64,000 bases of DNA from Pelagivirga sediminicola (GCF_003072125.1 NZ_QCYH01000001.1:682001-746000), one strand, 5' to 3'; positions 53,872 to 63,536 are shown, counted from the stretch's first letter. The notes: a model not told the origin generated them from the letters alone. A program made the numbers and translations.

Positions 53872-55220
53872 CACACGACCTCCAGATAGCTGTCATATTC
53901 GAAATTGGTCACATGCCGCGCGAATTTGCGCAACTCCTGCATCTTGCATTCGACCAGCATCGTCTGCAGGCGCCGCGAAAAGATCTCGGGCACGTCCGGC
54001 CCCTTGCGGAACGCGTCGATGGCGGTCGCCCAGTCCAGCGGCAGGTTGTCCAGCTTCATCGAATAGGCGTCGCCGGTGATGGGCGCGGCGGGCTGCATGT
54101 CGCGTTCGATCCCCAGAAGCGCGCCGCCGAGGATGCTGGCCAGCACCAGATAGGGGTTGGCATCGGCGCCCGCGACGCGGTGCTCGATCCGCCGCGCCTT
54201 GGGCGCGCCGCCGGGGATGCGGATGGCCGCGGTGCGGTTCTCATAGCCCCAGGCGACATTGGTCGGCGCATGGGCGCCAGGCAGCAGGCGCCGATAGGAA
54301 TTCTCATGCGGCGCGAAGGTCAGCGTGTTCTGCTGCATCGTTGCCAGCAATCCGGCCACGGCGTTCAGCATCAGCGGCGTGCCCTCGTCGCCGCCATTGT
54401 CGAAGACGTTGACGCCATCCTCATCGACCAGCGAGAAATGCACGTGAAAGCCGCTGCCGGACAGATCGCCGTAGGGCTTGGCCATGAACGTCGCGGCGAA
54501 CCCGTGCTTGCGCGCGATGCCGCGCACCAGCCGTTTGAACAGCACCGCATCGTCGGCGGCGCGCAGCGGATCGGCGACATGGCGCATGTTAATCTCGAAC
54601 TGGCCCGCGCCGTTTTCCGAAATCGCGGCGTCGGCGGGGATGCCCTGCAATTCGCAGGCATCATAGACCTCGTTCAGGAATTCATCGAAATGCTGCAGCT
54701 CGTCCAGCGACAGCGCCCCGTCGGAATCCAGCCGCTTGCCGGTCACGGGCGAGCATGGCGCCTGCGGATGATCCTCCGAGGGATCGACAAGGTAGAATTC
54801 CAGTTCGGTCGCCACCACCGGCGTCAGACCGCGCTTCTTGTATTGCTCGGCCACCCGCGCGAGGGCGCGGCGCGGATCGCCCGGAAAGGGCGTGCCGTCC
54901 TCCTGCCGCATCCACAGCATCGCCAGCGCGGTGGGGCGGCTGGTCCAGGTGATCGGCATGAGCGGGCGGCCGGTGAAATCGCACAGACCATCGGAATCGC
55001 CCGTCTCGAAAACCAGCTCGCTGTTCTCGACATCCTCGCCCCAGATATCCATGCCCACAATGGACAGCGGCATGCGCAGCCCACCCTCGACCACCTTCGA
55101 CACCTGATCGACCGGCACACGCTTGCCCCGCATCGTGCCGTTCAGATCGCACACGCAGGCAAAGATGGAATCGATCTCCGGGCGCTGCGCGAGCCAGGCT
55201 TCGGCCTTGTTGTCAGACAT
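53871..55220 (-). CDS. puuA: Glutamine synthetase-family gamma-glutamylpolyamine ligase
   Basis: A 449-residue GS-fold enzyme. ATELEFYLVD holds the first metal Glu pair, ENGAGQFEINMRH the second, GSGFHVHFSLVD the third and RIPGGAPKARRIEHRVAGADANPYL the adenylate region. The short N-terminal beta-grasp and the lack of the C-terminal adenylylation loop of true GlnA fit PuuA-type ligases. These join Glu to putrescine using ATP. It is transcribed with puuB, divergent from a GntR gene, with three 20-bp-spaced repeats in its promoter region. Confidence 0.88.
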   Translation of the reverse strand: MSDNKAEAWLAQRPEIDSIFACVCDLNGTMRGKRVPVDQVSKVVEGGLRMPLSIVGMDIWGEDVENSELVFETGDSDGLCDFTGRPLMPITWTSRPTALAMLWMRQEDGTPFPGDPRRALARVAEQYKKRGLTPVVATELEFYLVDPSEDHPQAPCSPVTGKRLDSDGALSLDELQHFDEFLNEVYDACELQGIPADAAISENGAGQFEINMRHVADPLRAADDAVLFKRLVRGIARKHGFAATFMAKPYGDLSGSGFHVHFSLVDEDGVNVFDNGGDEGTPLMLNAVAGLLATMQQNTLTFAPHENSYRRLLPGAHAPTNVAWGYENRTAAIRIPGGAPKARRIEHRVAGADANPYLVLASILGGALLGIERDMQPAAPITGDAYSMKLDNLPLDWATAIDAFRKGPDVPEIFSRRLQTMLVECKMQELRKFARHVTNFEYDSYLEVV

Positions 55221-55230
55221 GCGCCACCTT

Positions 55231-55281
55231 TGATACTTTTGGGGTTAATGTGATACCATTTCCGCGAACGTAATACCATTT
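55231..55281. promoter_or_regulatory. Three direct repeats with a 20-bp period
   Basis: TGATACTTTT (55231), TGATACCATT (55251) and TAATACCATT (55271) lie exactly 20 bp apart, two helical turns, in the puuA/GntR intergenic region. The shared core is ATACCATTT in the last two. A candidate operator for the divergent GntR regulator. Confidence 0.6.
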
Positions 55282-55343
55282 GAGGCTTGGAGTCAATCAC
55301 GGCTCCGGGTATGATCGCGGCAAATCCCAGCGGAAGCAACGCC

Positions 55344-56036
55344 ATGACCAGCAGCGCGCTCACCATTCCCGATATCGCCCACGCGCCTGCGGCGACAACG
55401 CAGGAATATGTCTATGAACGCTTGCGCAACGCGATCATGCTGGGCGCGATCGAGCCGGGCACGTCCCTGACCATGCGCGGCCTTGCGGAGCGTCTGAACC
55501 TCAGCCCGACGCCCGTGCGCGAGGCGGTGAGGCGGCTGAGTTCCGAGCACGCGATACAGATCAAGGACAACCGGCGCATGACGGTGCCGCTGATGACGCC
55601 GGACAGGTTCGAGGAGCTGGTCGCGCTGCGCTGCGCGGTCGAGACACACACCGCCGCTCGCGCCCTGCCCTACATGTCCGACATCATCATCGACAAGCTG
55701 GCCGAGATCGACGGCCGGATGGATGCGCTTGTGCCGGGCCGCGATCTGGATCAACTCACATTGCTGAACCAGACGTTTCACCGAATGCTCTACACCGTCA
55801 ATCCGGCGCAGGTGTCGATGCCGATAGTCGAGAGCATCTGGCTGCAACTCGGCCCGTTCCAGCGGCAGGTCATCACCAAGCTGGCCGAGCATTATCACGT
55901 GGACCGCCACAAGGAGATTCTGACCGCCCTGACGCGCCGCGACGCGGCGGCGCTGTGCGCGGCCATCACTGATGACATTCAGGACGGCGTGCTGAAATCG
56001 GGCCGGAGCCTGCTGTCGCGGGCGGACGCCGCGTGA
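55344..56036 (+). CDS. GntR-family (FadR-type) transcriptional regulator
   Basis: A 230-residue regulator. The winged helix-turn-helix lies near 18-85 (EYVYERLRNAIMLGAIEPG, LNLSPTPVREAVRRLSSE). A helical FCD effector domain follows, with ELVALRCAVETHTAARA, LNQTFHRMLY (metal or ligand His) and HRDHK-like HVDRHKEI. It probably represses the divergent puuAB genes in the absence of the polyamine-derived effector. I chose the ATG at 55344, with GGAAG 9 nt upstream; an ATG at 55287 would add 19 residues. Confidence 0.87.
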   Translation: MTSSALTIPDIAHAPAATTQEYVYERLRNAIMLGAIEPGTSLTMRGLAERLNLSPTPVREAVRRLSSEHAIQIKDNRRMTVPLMTPDRFEELVALRCAVETHTAARALPYMSDIIIDKLAEIDGRMDALVPGRDLDQLTLLNQTFHRMLYTVNPAQVSMPIVESIWLQLGPFQRQVITKLAEHYHVDRHKEILTALTRRDAAALCAAITDDIQDGVLKSGRSLLSRADAA

Positions 56037-56057
56037 TCGGACGGCGCCCGCCGATGC

Positions 56058-56828
56058 TCAGCGCTGCTCGCGCGGCGGCAGGTGACTGGCGATGAAATCC
56101 AGAATGAGCGCCTGCACGTCCTTGTCCGTGCTCAGCCAGTGTTTGCCCGCCAGATAATCCGGCGCCCGGTAGACCTGCGAGACCTGTGCGCCGCCTTGCA
56201 TGAACGCGCCGCAATCGCCGCGCAGCACCGGCAGGCGGAACCACGGATCATTCTCGCCGACCAGCGCCAGCACGGGCTGACCCTCGGGCGCCTTGAGGCC
56301 CCAGTATTCCGGCCAGCCGGAATGACAGGTCCAGCCTTCGATGATGCGCATGGCGATGTCCGGCGCCATCAGCGTGGCAGCGGTGATCGCGCCTTCGGAA
56401 TGGCCCATCAGGATGATCGGCGCATCCTTTAGCGCCTCGATCCCGCGCAGCTGGCTCAAGGCGTGGCGCATCTCGGCCTGCCGCCAGCCCAGCACCGCGC
56501 GGTGCAGCCCGCCGCGGGCCTGTGACGCGTCGCAACTGACGGGTTTGTCCGCGCGCGCAAAGCTGTCGGGCGCCACCACGAGATACCCCGCGCCCGCCAG
56601 AAACCGGGCCGTGACGGTGGTGATCCGGCTCAGGCCATTGCAGCCATGCGCATAGAGCACCACGGCGCGCGGCGCCGGACTGTCCGGCAGCGCCGCAACG
56701 CGCGTATCCTGAACCGTTCCGGGCAGCCAGACCCGCGCGCCCTGCCACGTGCGCGCCAGCTCGGCATTATCGGCCCGCGCGGCGGGCGCAAGGAGCGCCA
56801 GAAAGAGGGCGACGATCGCAGCCCTCAT
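56058..56828 (-). CDS. Exported dienelactone-hydrolase-like alpha/beta hydrolase
   Basis: A 256-residue protein with a signal peptide (about 1-19, LFLALLAPAARAD). The mature part is an alpha/beta hydrolase: LYAHGCNGLSRIT near 58-70, MGHSEGAITA with Ser144, LVGENDPW (Asp) and KHWLSTD (His). Cys60-region cysteines (HGCNG, VSCD, WTCHSG, RGDC) may form disulfides in the periplasm. Substrate unknown. Its start overlaps the stop of the ABC ATPase gene upstream, so it may belong to the transporter operon. Confidence 0.83.
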   Translation of the reverse strand: MRAAIVALFLALLAPAARADNAELARTWQGARVWLPGTVQDTRVAALPDSPAPRAVVLYAHGCNGLSRITTVTARFLAGAGYLVVAPDSFARADKPVSCDASQARGGLHRAVLGWRQAEMRHALSQLRGIEALKDAPIILMGHSEGAITAATLMAPDIAMRIIEGWTCHSGWPEYWGLKAPEGQPVLALVGENDPWFRLPVLRGDCGAFMQGGAQVSQVYRAPDYLAGKHWLSTDKDVQALILDFIASHLPPREQR

Positions 56829-57574
56829 GCCACCGCCTCCATCAGTGCGCGGCTATAGGGATGGGACGGCGTGCCGTAGAAATCGCGCGCGGGCGACAGC
56901 TCGACAATCTCGCCTTTCAGCATCACCGCGATCCGGTTCGACACATAGCGCGTCGCGGCCATGTCATGCGAGATGAAGAGCGCGGCAAACCCGTGATCCT
57001 GTTGCAGATCGCGGATCAGGTTCAGCACTTGCGTCTGCACCGAGACGTCCAGCGCGCTGACGGCCTCGTCAAACAGGATGAAGCGCGGCTCGGTGATCAG
57101 CGCGCGGGCGATGGCGACCCTCTGGCGCTGCCCGCCCGACAGCTGGCCAGGATAGCGGCTGGCGAAATCCGCGCTCAGCCCGACCTGCTCCAGCATGCGC
57201 GCGACCGCATCGTTGCGCGTGCTGCGCCCCTCGCCCAGAACGCGCAAAGGCTCGGCCACCGACGCGACGCAGCGCAGGCGCGGGTTCAGCGCCCATTCGG
57301 GATGCTGCAGGACCACCGACAACTGGCCGCGCCGCTGGCGCAGCTTGCCGAAGGGCGCGCCCTGCATCCGCATCTCGCCGCTGGTGGGCCGCAAAAGGCC
57401 AAGGCACACGCGCCCCAGCGTCGTCTTGCCCGATCCGCTTTCCCCGACAAGGCCCAGCGTCTCGCCCGGCGCGATATCCAGCGTGACGCCCCGCACCGCC
57501 TCGACCGTATCGCCGCCGATCAGGCGGCTGCGGAACGTGACGCCGACATTGTCGAGGGATATGACAGCACTCAT
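56825..57574 (-). CDS. Peptide-type ABC transporter ATPase (DppF/OppF-like)
   Basis: A 249-residue ABC ATPase. It has Walker A GESGSGKTT (44-52), the signature LSGGQRQRVAIARALI, Walker B FILFDEAVSALD and the switch His in LFISHDM. It is one of two ATPases energising the importer encoded alongside. It lacks the extended C-terminal oligopeptide motif found in its partner. It overlaps the partner gene by 4 nt, and the downstream hydrolase by 4 nt. Confidence 0.92.
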   Translation of the reverse strand: MSAVISLDNVGVTFRSRLIGGDTVEAVRGVTLDIAPGETLGLVGESGSGKTTLGRVCLGLLRPTSGEMRMQGAPFGKLRQRRGQLSVVLQHPEWALNPRLRCVASVAEPLRVLGEGRSTRNDAVARMLEQVGLSADFASRYPGQLSGGQRQRVAIARALITEPRFILFDEAVSALDVSVQTQVLNLIRDLQQDHGFAALFISHDMAATRYVSNRIAVMLKGEIVELSPARDFYGTPSHPYSRALMEAVA

Positions 57575-58545
57575 TGCGGCGCCTCCTTGCTGCTCTCCAG
57601 CACCTCTTCGGCGAAATGGCAGATCACCTCGCGGCCCGCCACCTTGCGCGGCTCGGGCCGGACTTTGCTGCATTTGTCGCGCGAAAAGGCGCAGCGCGGC
57701 GCAAAGGAGCACGCCTCGCACCGGCCCATCAACGTGGGCGGCGTGCCGGCAATCGGCTCCAGCCGTTCGCCCGGTTGCTCGCTGCCCGACGCCGCGGCCA
57801 GCAGCGCGCGGGTGTAGGGGTGCGCGGGGTGCTCCAGCACCTGCGCGCTGGGGCCGATCTCGACAACGCGGCCGCCATACATGACCGCCACGCGATCCGC
57901 ATGGCGCGCCATCAGGCGCAGATCATGGCTCAGCACCAGCAGGCTTGCACCGGATTCATCCCGCAGGCGGCGCAGCGTGGCCATCACCTTTTCGCGGATC
58001 GACGCATCCAGCGATGCCGTCGGCTCGTCCGCGATCAGCAATCTGGGCGAGCGGGCGATCGCGATGGCGATCACCACCCGCTGCGCCATGCCGCCGGACA
58101 GTTCGTGCGGATAGGCGCGCATCACGCGCGCCGGGTCCGGCAGCTCGGCGCGCGTCAGTTGCGCGGCGATCTCGCCGTCGCCGGGGCGGCCCGGCATGGC
58201 ACGCGCCACCTGCCGACCCACCCGCATGGTCGGGTCAAGCGCCGTCATCGGGTTCTGGAACACGAAGCCCAGCTTGTCACGGCGCAGCGCGCGCAGCGTC
58301 TCGGCCCCGGCGGCGAACACGTCGGTTCCGTCCACCTCGATCCGGCCCGCCTCGTGCTCGGCCTCGGCGGGCAGGACGCGGCCCATCGCCATGCCCAGCG
58401 TGGATTTGCCCGATCCGCTTTCGCCGACGACGGCCAATGTCTCGCCCGCGCGGACCGCCAGATCGGCACCGTCGAGCGCGCGCAGCGCGCCCCTGGACGT
58501 GCGGTAGGAGACGACGACGCCCGAGGCTTTTGCAATATCGCTCAT
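57571..58545 (-). CDS. Peptide-type ABC transporter ATPase (DppD/OppD-like)
   Basis: A 324-residue ABC ATPase. It has Walker A GESGSGKST (41-49), LSGGMAQRVVIAIAIA, Walker B LLIADEPTASLD and LVLSHDL. The C-terminal extension contains a cysteine cluster (CEACSFAPRCAF...C) typical of the oligopeptide/dipeptide ATPases and possibly a metal or Fe-S site. It overlaps the permease gene by 4 nt. Confidence 0.93.
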   Translation of the reverse strand: MSDIAKASGVVVSYRTSRGALRALDGADLAVRAGETLAVVGESGSGKSTLGMAMGRVLPAEAEHEAGRIEVDGTDVFAAGAETLRALRRDKLGFVFQNPMTALDPTMRVGRQVARAMPGRPGDGEIAAQLTRAELPDPARVMRAYPHELSGGMAQRVVIAIAIARSPRLLIADEPTASLDASIREKVMATLRRLRDESGASLLVLSHDLRLMARHADRVAVMYGGRVVEIGPSAQVLEHPAHPYTRALLAAASGSEQPGERLEPIAGTPPTLMGRCEACSFAPRCAFSRDKCSKVRPEPRKVAGREVICHFAEEVLESSKEAPQ

Positions 58546-59393
58546 GTCAGCGCCCTGCCCTTCAGCGGCTCCAGCATGTCGCGCACCGCGTCGCCCACGA
58601 GGTTGACCGACATGATCGCCAGCGACAGCACCGCCCCCGACGACAGCACCATCCACGGCGCGATCGTCAGATAGGCGCTGCCCTGCCGCAACAGCGAGCC
58701 GAGCGACGCGTCAGGCAGTTGAACCCCCAGCCCCAGAAAGCTGAGCGCGCTTTCGATGATCATGCCGATGGACAGCGCATAGGTCAGCTGCACCACGACC
58801 GCGCCCATCACGTTGGGCAGGATATGCACCGCCAGGATACGCAGCCACGAGGCCCCCGCCACACGCGCCGCGATGACAAAGCCGCGCCCCGCCACACTCA
58901 GCGTCACGGACCGCACGACGCGGATCAGCAGCGGCAAGGTGGCGATCGAGATGACCGATATGGCGGAAAACTGCCCCGGCCCCGCCACGGCGGCCACCAG
59001 AAGACCCACCAGGAGCGCCGGAAACGCAAAGAGGATGTCAGCGCCCCGCGCCACGGCGATATCGGTGAACTTGCCGAAATATCCAGCCGCCATGCCCAGC
59101 ACCGTGCCGATGCAGGCCGAGATCAGAACCGCGATGGCCGACAGAAGGAATGTCGCGCGGATCCCCTGCACGACGCGCGGCAGGAAGGACCGGCCCAGCT
59201 CGTCCGTGCCGAACGGAAAGGCCAGCGATGGCGCGCCCAGCCGCGGCCCCGCCGCGATACGCGTCGGATCCCCCAGCGGCAGCCATTGGCCGAAGATGCC
59301 GAGAAAGATCAGCAGGCCCAGCATCGCCAGCCCGAAGGCCGACAGGAAATCGGTGCGCCAGATACGCGCCAGCCAGTCTAACAGCGTTCTCAT
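58542..59393 (-). CDS. Peptide-type ABC transporter permease (DppC-like)
   Basis: A 283-residue inner-membrane permease with about six helices. A cytoplasmic N-terminus and one helix near 15-36 come first. The family loop GTDELGRSFLPRVVQGIR is near 63-80, and the EAA loop near 180-200 (ARVAGASWLRILAVHILPN). With the DppB-like subunit it forms the channel. It overlaps both neighbouring transporter genes by 4 nt. Confidence 0.93.
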   Translation of the reverse strand: MRTLLDWLARIWRTDFLSAFGLAMLGLLIFLGIFGQWLPLGDPTRIAAGPRLGAPSLAFPFGTDELGRSFLPRVVQGIRATFLLSAIAVLISACIGTVLGMAAGYFGKFTDIAVARGADILFAFPALLVGLLVAAVAGPGQFSAISVISIATLPLLIRVVRSVTLSVAGRGFVIAARVAGASWLRILAVHILPNVMGAVVVQLTYALSIGMIIESALSFLGLGVQLPDASLGSLLRQGSAYLTIAPWMVLSSGAVLSLAIMSVNLVGDAVRDMLEPLKGRALT

Positions 59394-60346
59394 TCGCTGG
59401 CCCCCACGCGCGGGTCGATCACCGCATAAAGGAAATCGGCCAGCATGTTGATCGCGACGAAGGCGGTCGCGGCAAGCAGCACGCCCGCCTGCACAATCGC
59501 ATAATCACGGTTCAGCAGACCATTGAAGATATAAAGCCCGAAGCCCGGCACCGAGAACAGCACCTCGACCACGACGGCGCCGCCCAGAAGAAACCCGAAA
59601 TACGTCGTCACGACCGTGACCACCGGGATCGCCGCGTTGCGCAGGATATGCAGCCGCACGATATCGCGCGGCCGCTCGCCCCGCGCGACGGCGGCGGTGA
59701 TGTAGCCTTCGGTCATCACCCGCAGCACCGCATCGCGCGTGGTGCGCAGCACCAGCGCGATGCCGAACAGCGACAGCGTCAGCGCGGGCAGAAGCATGGT
59801 CTGCAGGTTGCCGACGGGATCCTGCCCGAACGGCACATAGCCGCCCACGCGAAACCACAGCGACCAGACCGAAAAGACGAAGATCAGCACGCTGCCCAGC
59901 ACGAAATCCGGCACGCTCGCGCCCAGCGCCCCGACCAGCCGCGCCATGTCGACGCCGCGCCGTCCGCCCTGGCGGATGCCCGACCACACCCCCAGCGGCA
60001 GCCCGACGGACAGTGCCAGCCCCAGCGCGATCAGCGCCAGCTCCAGCGTGACGGGCGCGCGGCGGATGAATTCGTCAATCACCGGCTGGCGCGTGACCAT
60101 CGACACGCCGAAATCGCCCTGCAGCAACGCGCCAAGCCAGCGCAGATATTGCAGCGCCATCGGCTGATCCAGCCCATAGCGCTGGCTGATCGCCTCGCGC
60201 GCGGCGGGGGTGACGAAGGGGCCCAGAAGGATGTCGGCATAGCCGCCGGGGATCATTCTGAGCGACAAGAAGACAAGGATCGAGACGCCCAGAAGCGTCA
60301 CGATCATGGCCGCAAGGCGCGGCAGCAGGTAGAGAAAAAGGCGCAT
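59390..60346 (-). CDS. Peptide-type ABC transporter permease (DppB-like)
   Basis: A 318-residue permease with six helices. The start (LLPRLAAMIVTLLGVSILVFLSLRMIPG) is typical of DppB. The YGLDQPMALQYLRWLGALLQGDFG segment precedes the core, and the EAA loop reads AAVARGERPRDIVRLHILRN. The ATG at 60346 has GGAG 5 nt upstream. It is preceded by a 70-nt gap from the binding-protein gene, and overlaps the DppC-like gene. Confidence 0.93.
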   Translation of the reverse strand: MRLFLYLLPRLAAMIVTLLGVSILVFLSLRMIPGGYADILLGPFVTPAAREAISQRYGLDQPMALQYLRWLGALLQGDFGVSMVTRQPVIDEFIRRAPVTLELALIALGLALSVGLPLGVWSGIRQGGRRGVDMARLVGALGASVPDFVLGSVLIFVFSVWSLWFRVGGYVPFGQDPVGNLQTMLLPALTLSLFGIALVLRTTRDAVLRVMTEGYITAAVARGERPRDIVRLHILRNAAIPVVTVVTTYFGFLLGGAVVVEVLFSVPGFGLYIFNGLLNRDYAIVQAGVLLAATAFVAINMLADFLYAVIDPRVGASE

Positions 60347-60416
60347 CAGATCTCCGCAGATGGCAGCAGATGGCAGCGCGGCGGCGGGGGCCAGGGGGCC
60401 GCCCGCCGCACGCGTC

Positions 60417-61952
60417 TTACTTGGGCTCGAACTCGGCGATGAACTGATAGGTGTTCGCCGATCCGGACCGCTCGGCCAGAACCACGTCCACCTGATCGTC
60501 GCGGTAAGCGAGGTAGTCGGACTTGCCCACCAGCGCCAGAAGGTTGGCGCCATCGTCGATCATCCGGCAGATCTCGGTCAGCTTGGCGTCGCGTTCGGCG
60601 CCGTCCTGCATCGCGCCGACATCGTCGAGCGCCTGCGACAGCTCGGGCACGTTTTCCTGGAACACGCCGTTCCAGACGGCGAATTCGGGGTTCCACCATT
60701 TGATGACCATGCCGGGATCGGTGTAGCCGGCCAACCAGGATGCGGAGAAATCGAAATCGCCATCGGTGAACACCTTTTGCAGATATTCCGCCGTCGGCAC
60801 CTGATCGAGCGAGACATCGAATCCCGCCTCGCCCAGGCTTTGCTGCACGACCTGTCCGATGCGGCCCAGCACCGGGTTGGCCGAGCTGAGCGTCAGCGCC
60901 ACTTCGGGCGACGTGTTGCCGGCCTCTTCCAGCAGGCCGCGCGCTTTTTCCAGCCGCTGGTCGCGCGGCATCGCGTAGGTATCCAGATCGCGGCAGGCCT
61001 CCTTGCCGAAGGCGCCGGGCACCGGATAATCGGGCGCGGTGGTGCCGCCGAATACGAAATCGTTGATCGCGTCGCGGTCCAGCGCAAGGTTCATCGCCTG
61101 GCGCACGCGCTTGTAATGGAAGGGCGACGCCTCGTCCAGCGCGTTGACGTCGAAGCGGTAGTAATTGGTGGTCTGCTGCGCCTCGACCTTGATGTTACCG
61201 GCATTGGCCAGCATGCCCTGCGCATCGGGATTCTCGAACGAGGTAAAGTCGATGCGCCCGTCGCGCAGCGCGGCGATGCGCGCCGATTCGTCGGGGATGA
61301 TCGGCACTTCCAGCATGTCCGCCAGCGGATAACCCTCGCGCCAGTAATGCGGGTTGCGCGCCAGCGTCCAGCTTTCGTCCTGCTTGTGGCTTTCGACCAT
61401 GAAGGGGCCGGACCCCAGCATCTGCGCGGCCGGATCAAAGCTGCCGTCCTTCAGCTCCTGCATCGGCAGGATGGCGGCAGTGATATGCGCCAGCGCGGGC
61501 AGGAAGGTGGCCTGCGGGCTGGCCAGCTCGACCTTGATTCCGCGCTCGCCATCGGCCTCCATGCTGGCGATATCGCCCAGCTGCGGCGACCAGTAGCTGG
61601 CCGTTTCGGGGTTCTTGATCCGCTCAAGGCTGCCGATCACATCGTCGGGCGTCACCGCTCGACCGTTGGAGAACTTGGCCCCCTCGCGCAGCGTCAGCGT
61701 GTAGGTGGTGGGCGATGTCTGTTCCCAGCTTTCGGCAAGACCGGCGGCGAGGCCCAGATCGGCGTCCGTGGTCAGCAAGGTCTCATAGACCATCTGGTAC
61801 ATCTCCCACGACGCGACCGTGCCCGCGACATGCACGTCAAAGCCGGTGATCTCGGCGGGCTTGCCCCAGGTCAGCGTTGTGTCCTGCGCCATCACGGCCA
61901 GCGGGGCCAGCGCCAGCAGCGCGGCGGTGCCCATCAGGTTGCGTCGTTTCAT
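60417..61952 (-). CDS. Peptide-type ABC transporter substrate-binding protein
   Basis: A 511-residue SBP of cluster C (DppA/OppA family). A signal peptide (about 1-23) starts MKRRNLMG and ends AVMAQ. The family marker TLREGAKFSNGRAVTPDDV follows, with the later MQELKDGSFD and PALDRDAIND-type LALDRDAIN segments. The ligand could be a peptide, an opine, nickel or another nitrogen compound. AGGAG lies 7-11 nt before the ATG. It begins the leftward transporter operon, divergent from the amidase gene. Confidence 0.93.
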   Translation of the reverse strand: MKRRNLMGTAALLALAPLAVMAQDTTLTWGKPAEITGFDVHVAGTVASWEMYQMVYETLLTTDADLGLAAGLAESWEQTSPTTYTLTLREGAKFSNGRAVTPDDVIGSLERIKNPETASYWSPQLGDIASMEADGERGIKVELASPQATFLPALAHITAAILPMQELKDGSFDPAAQMLGSGPFMVESHKQDESWTLARNPHYWREGYPLADMLEVPIIPDESARIAALRDGRIDFTSFENPDAQGMLANAGNIKVEAQQTTNYYRFDVNALDEASPFHYKRVRQAMNLALDRDAINDFVFGGTTAPDYPVPGAFGKEACRDLDTYAMPRDQRLEKARGLLEEAGNTSPEVALTLSSANPVLGRIGQVVQQSLGEAGFDVSLDQVPTAEYLQKVFTDGDFDFSASWLAGYTDPGMVIKWWNPEFAVWNGVFQENVPELSQALDDVGAMQDGAERDAKLTEICRMIDDGANLLALVGKSDYLAYRDDQVDVVLAERSGSANTYQFIAEFEPK

Positions 61953-62038
61953 GTCCTGTCTCCTCCCAGGTGGTTTGGCTCTTCCCGTGGTTTTCCACGA
62001 ACCTGTTGACGAGGCTGTTATAAAAATCACATTCTGTC

Positions 62039-62051
62039 AATAATGGTTATT
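62039..62051. promoter_or_regulatory. Inverted repeat between transporter and amidase genes
   Basis: AATAA-TGG-TTATT, a perfect 5-bp inverted repeat in the AT-rich divergent region. A second one, CGTGG-TTTT-CCACG, is at 61986-61999. The first is a candidate operator, perhaps for the RpiR-type regulator downstream of the amidase. Confidence 0.4.
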
Positions 62052-62079
62052 CCTGCAACATTGGAAATCGAGCGCCCGG

Positions 62080-63531
62080 ATGAACGACTACGAGAGCCAT
62101 GACGCCACTGCCCTCGCCGCCCTGATCGCGCACGGCGAGGTATCGCCGCTGGACTTGCTGCAATGCGCCATCGACCGCGCCGAGGCGCGTGATCCGGCCG
62201 TCAATGCGCTGTCGCAAAAGCTGTATGATCATGGCCGCGGCGCCATTGCGGGCGGCCTGCCAGACGGGCCGTTTCGCGGCGTGCCCTTCCTGCTCAAGGA
62301 CGCGTCGGCCGACCTGAAGGGCTACGTGACGGCCAATGGCGCGCGCCTGTTGAAAGACGGGACACCGGCCACCGCCGATTCGACGCTCGTGGCGCGCTAC
62401 AAGGCGGCGGGGCTGGTGATCTTCGGCAAGACAACGACGCCCGAGTTTTCGCTTGCCGCCTCCACCGAAACCAGCCTGACTGGCGCCACGCGCAACCCTT
62501 GGGACATCTCGCGCAGCGCCGGCGGCTCGTCGGGCGGCGCGGCGGCGGCGGTTGCCGCGGGCATCGTGCCCGCTGCGCATGGCAGCGACGGCGGCGGCTC
62601 GATCCGGATCCCGGCGTCTTGCTGCGGGCTTTTCGGGATGAAGCCGTCGCGCGCGCGCAACCCCTCCGGCCCGCTGGTCGGCGAGGGATGGGGGAGCCTG
62701 TCGGTCGCGCATGTGCTGACGCGCTCCGTGCGCGACAGCGCCGCGATGCTGGACGCGACCCAAGGCATGGCGCCGGGCGATCCCTATTGCGCGCCGCCCC
62801 GCGCGCGTCCCTATGTCGACGAGGTCCGCACCGATCCCGGCCGCCTGCGCGTCGGCTGGCACATCGCCCCGATGAGCGGCGCGGACGTCGCCGCGCCCTG
62901 CCGCGAGGCGGCGCAGGATGCCGCGCATCTGCTGGCCTCGCTGGGCCATGACGTGGACGAGATCACCCTGCCCGGCCAGTCCGGGCACATACAGCAGGCC
63001 ATCTGGGTGCTGGTTGCCAGCAACGTGGCGCGCAGCATCCGCTCCATCGGGGACCAGCGCGGGCGCAAGGTCACGCGCGACGAGGTTGACGCGGTTACCT
63101 GGAGCGCGCTCACCGATGCGCGCGAGATGGACGCGCAAGACTATGCCGAGGCACTCTATCAGATTCACGCCCAAAGCCGCCGCATGGCCGAGCTGCACGC
63201 GCGGTATGACCTGATCCTCAGCCCGACACTGGCGACCCCGCCGCCAAAGCTGGGGATCCAGCGCACCGATACGGACGACATCAAGGCCTATCGCAGCGCC
63301 CTGACCGCGTTCACGCCCTACACGCAGTTGTTCAACATGACCGGCGCGCCCAGCATGACGATGCCGCTGTACTGGACGGTCCCTGACGCGCCGGGGGGCG
63401 AATTGCCGATCGGCGTCATGCTGTCGGCGGATTTCGGGCGCGAGGACATCCTGTTCCGGCTCGCCGGGCAGTTGGAGACGGCGCGCCCGTGGTTTCACCG
63501 CCGCGCGCGCATGGCCAACCAAGGGAAATAG
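62080..63531 (+). CDS. Amidase (amidase-signature family)
   Basis: A 483-residue amidase. The catalytic Lys is 73 in PFLLKDAS, the cis-Ser lies in AGGSSGG (150 or 151), and the nucleophile Ser174 is in GSDGGGSIRIPAS. The surrounding GLFGMKPSR pattern is canonical. It hydrolyses an amide, and the substrate may be what the divergent transporter imports. No signal peptide is seen, so it is cytoplasmic. Its stop is 5 nt before the next gene. Confidence 0.93.
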   Translation: MNDYESHDATALAALIAHGEVSPLDLLQCAIDRAEARDPAVNALSQKLYDHGRGAIAGGLPDGPFRGVPFLLKDASADLKGYVTANGARLLKDGTPATADSTLVARYKAAGLVIFGKTTTPEFSLAASTETSLTGATRNPWDISRSAGGSSGGAAAAVAAGIVPAAHGSDGGGSIRIPASCCGLFGMKPSRARNPSGPLVGEGWGSLSVAHVLTRSVRDSAAMLDATQGMAPGDPYCAPPRARPYVDEVRTDPGRLRVGWHIAPMSGADVAAPCREAAQDAAHLLASLGHDVDEITLPGQSGHIQQAIWVLVASNVARSIRSIGDQRGRKVTRDEVDAVTWSALTDAREMDAQDYAEALYQIHAQSRRMAELHARYDLILSPTLATPPPKLGIQRTDTDDIKAYRSALTAFTPYTQLFNMTGAPSMTMPLYWTVPDAPGGELPIGVMLSADFGREDILFRLAGQLETARPWFHRRARMANQGK

Positions 63532-63536
63532 CGCCG

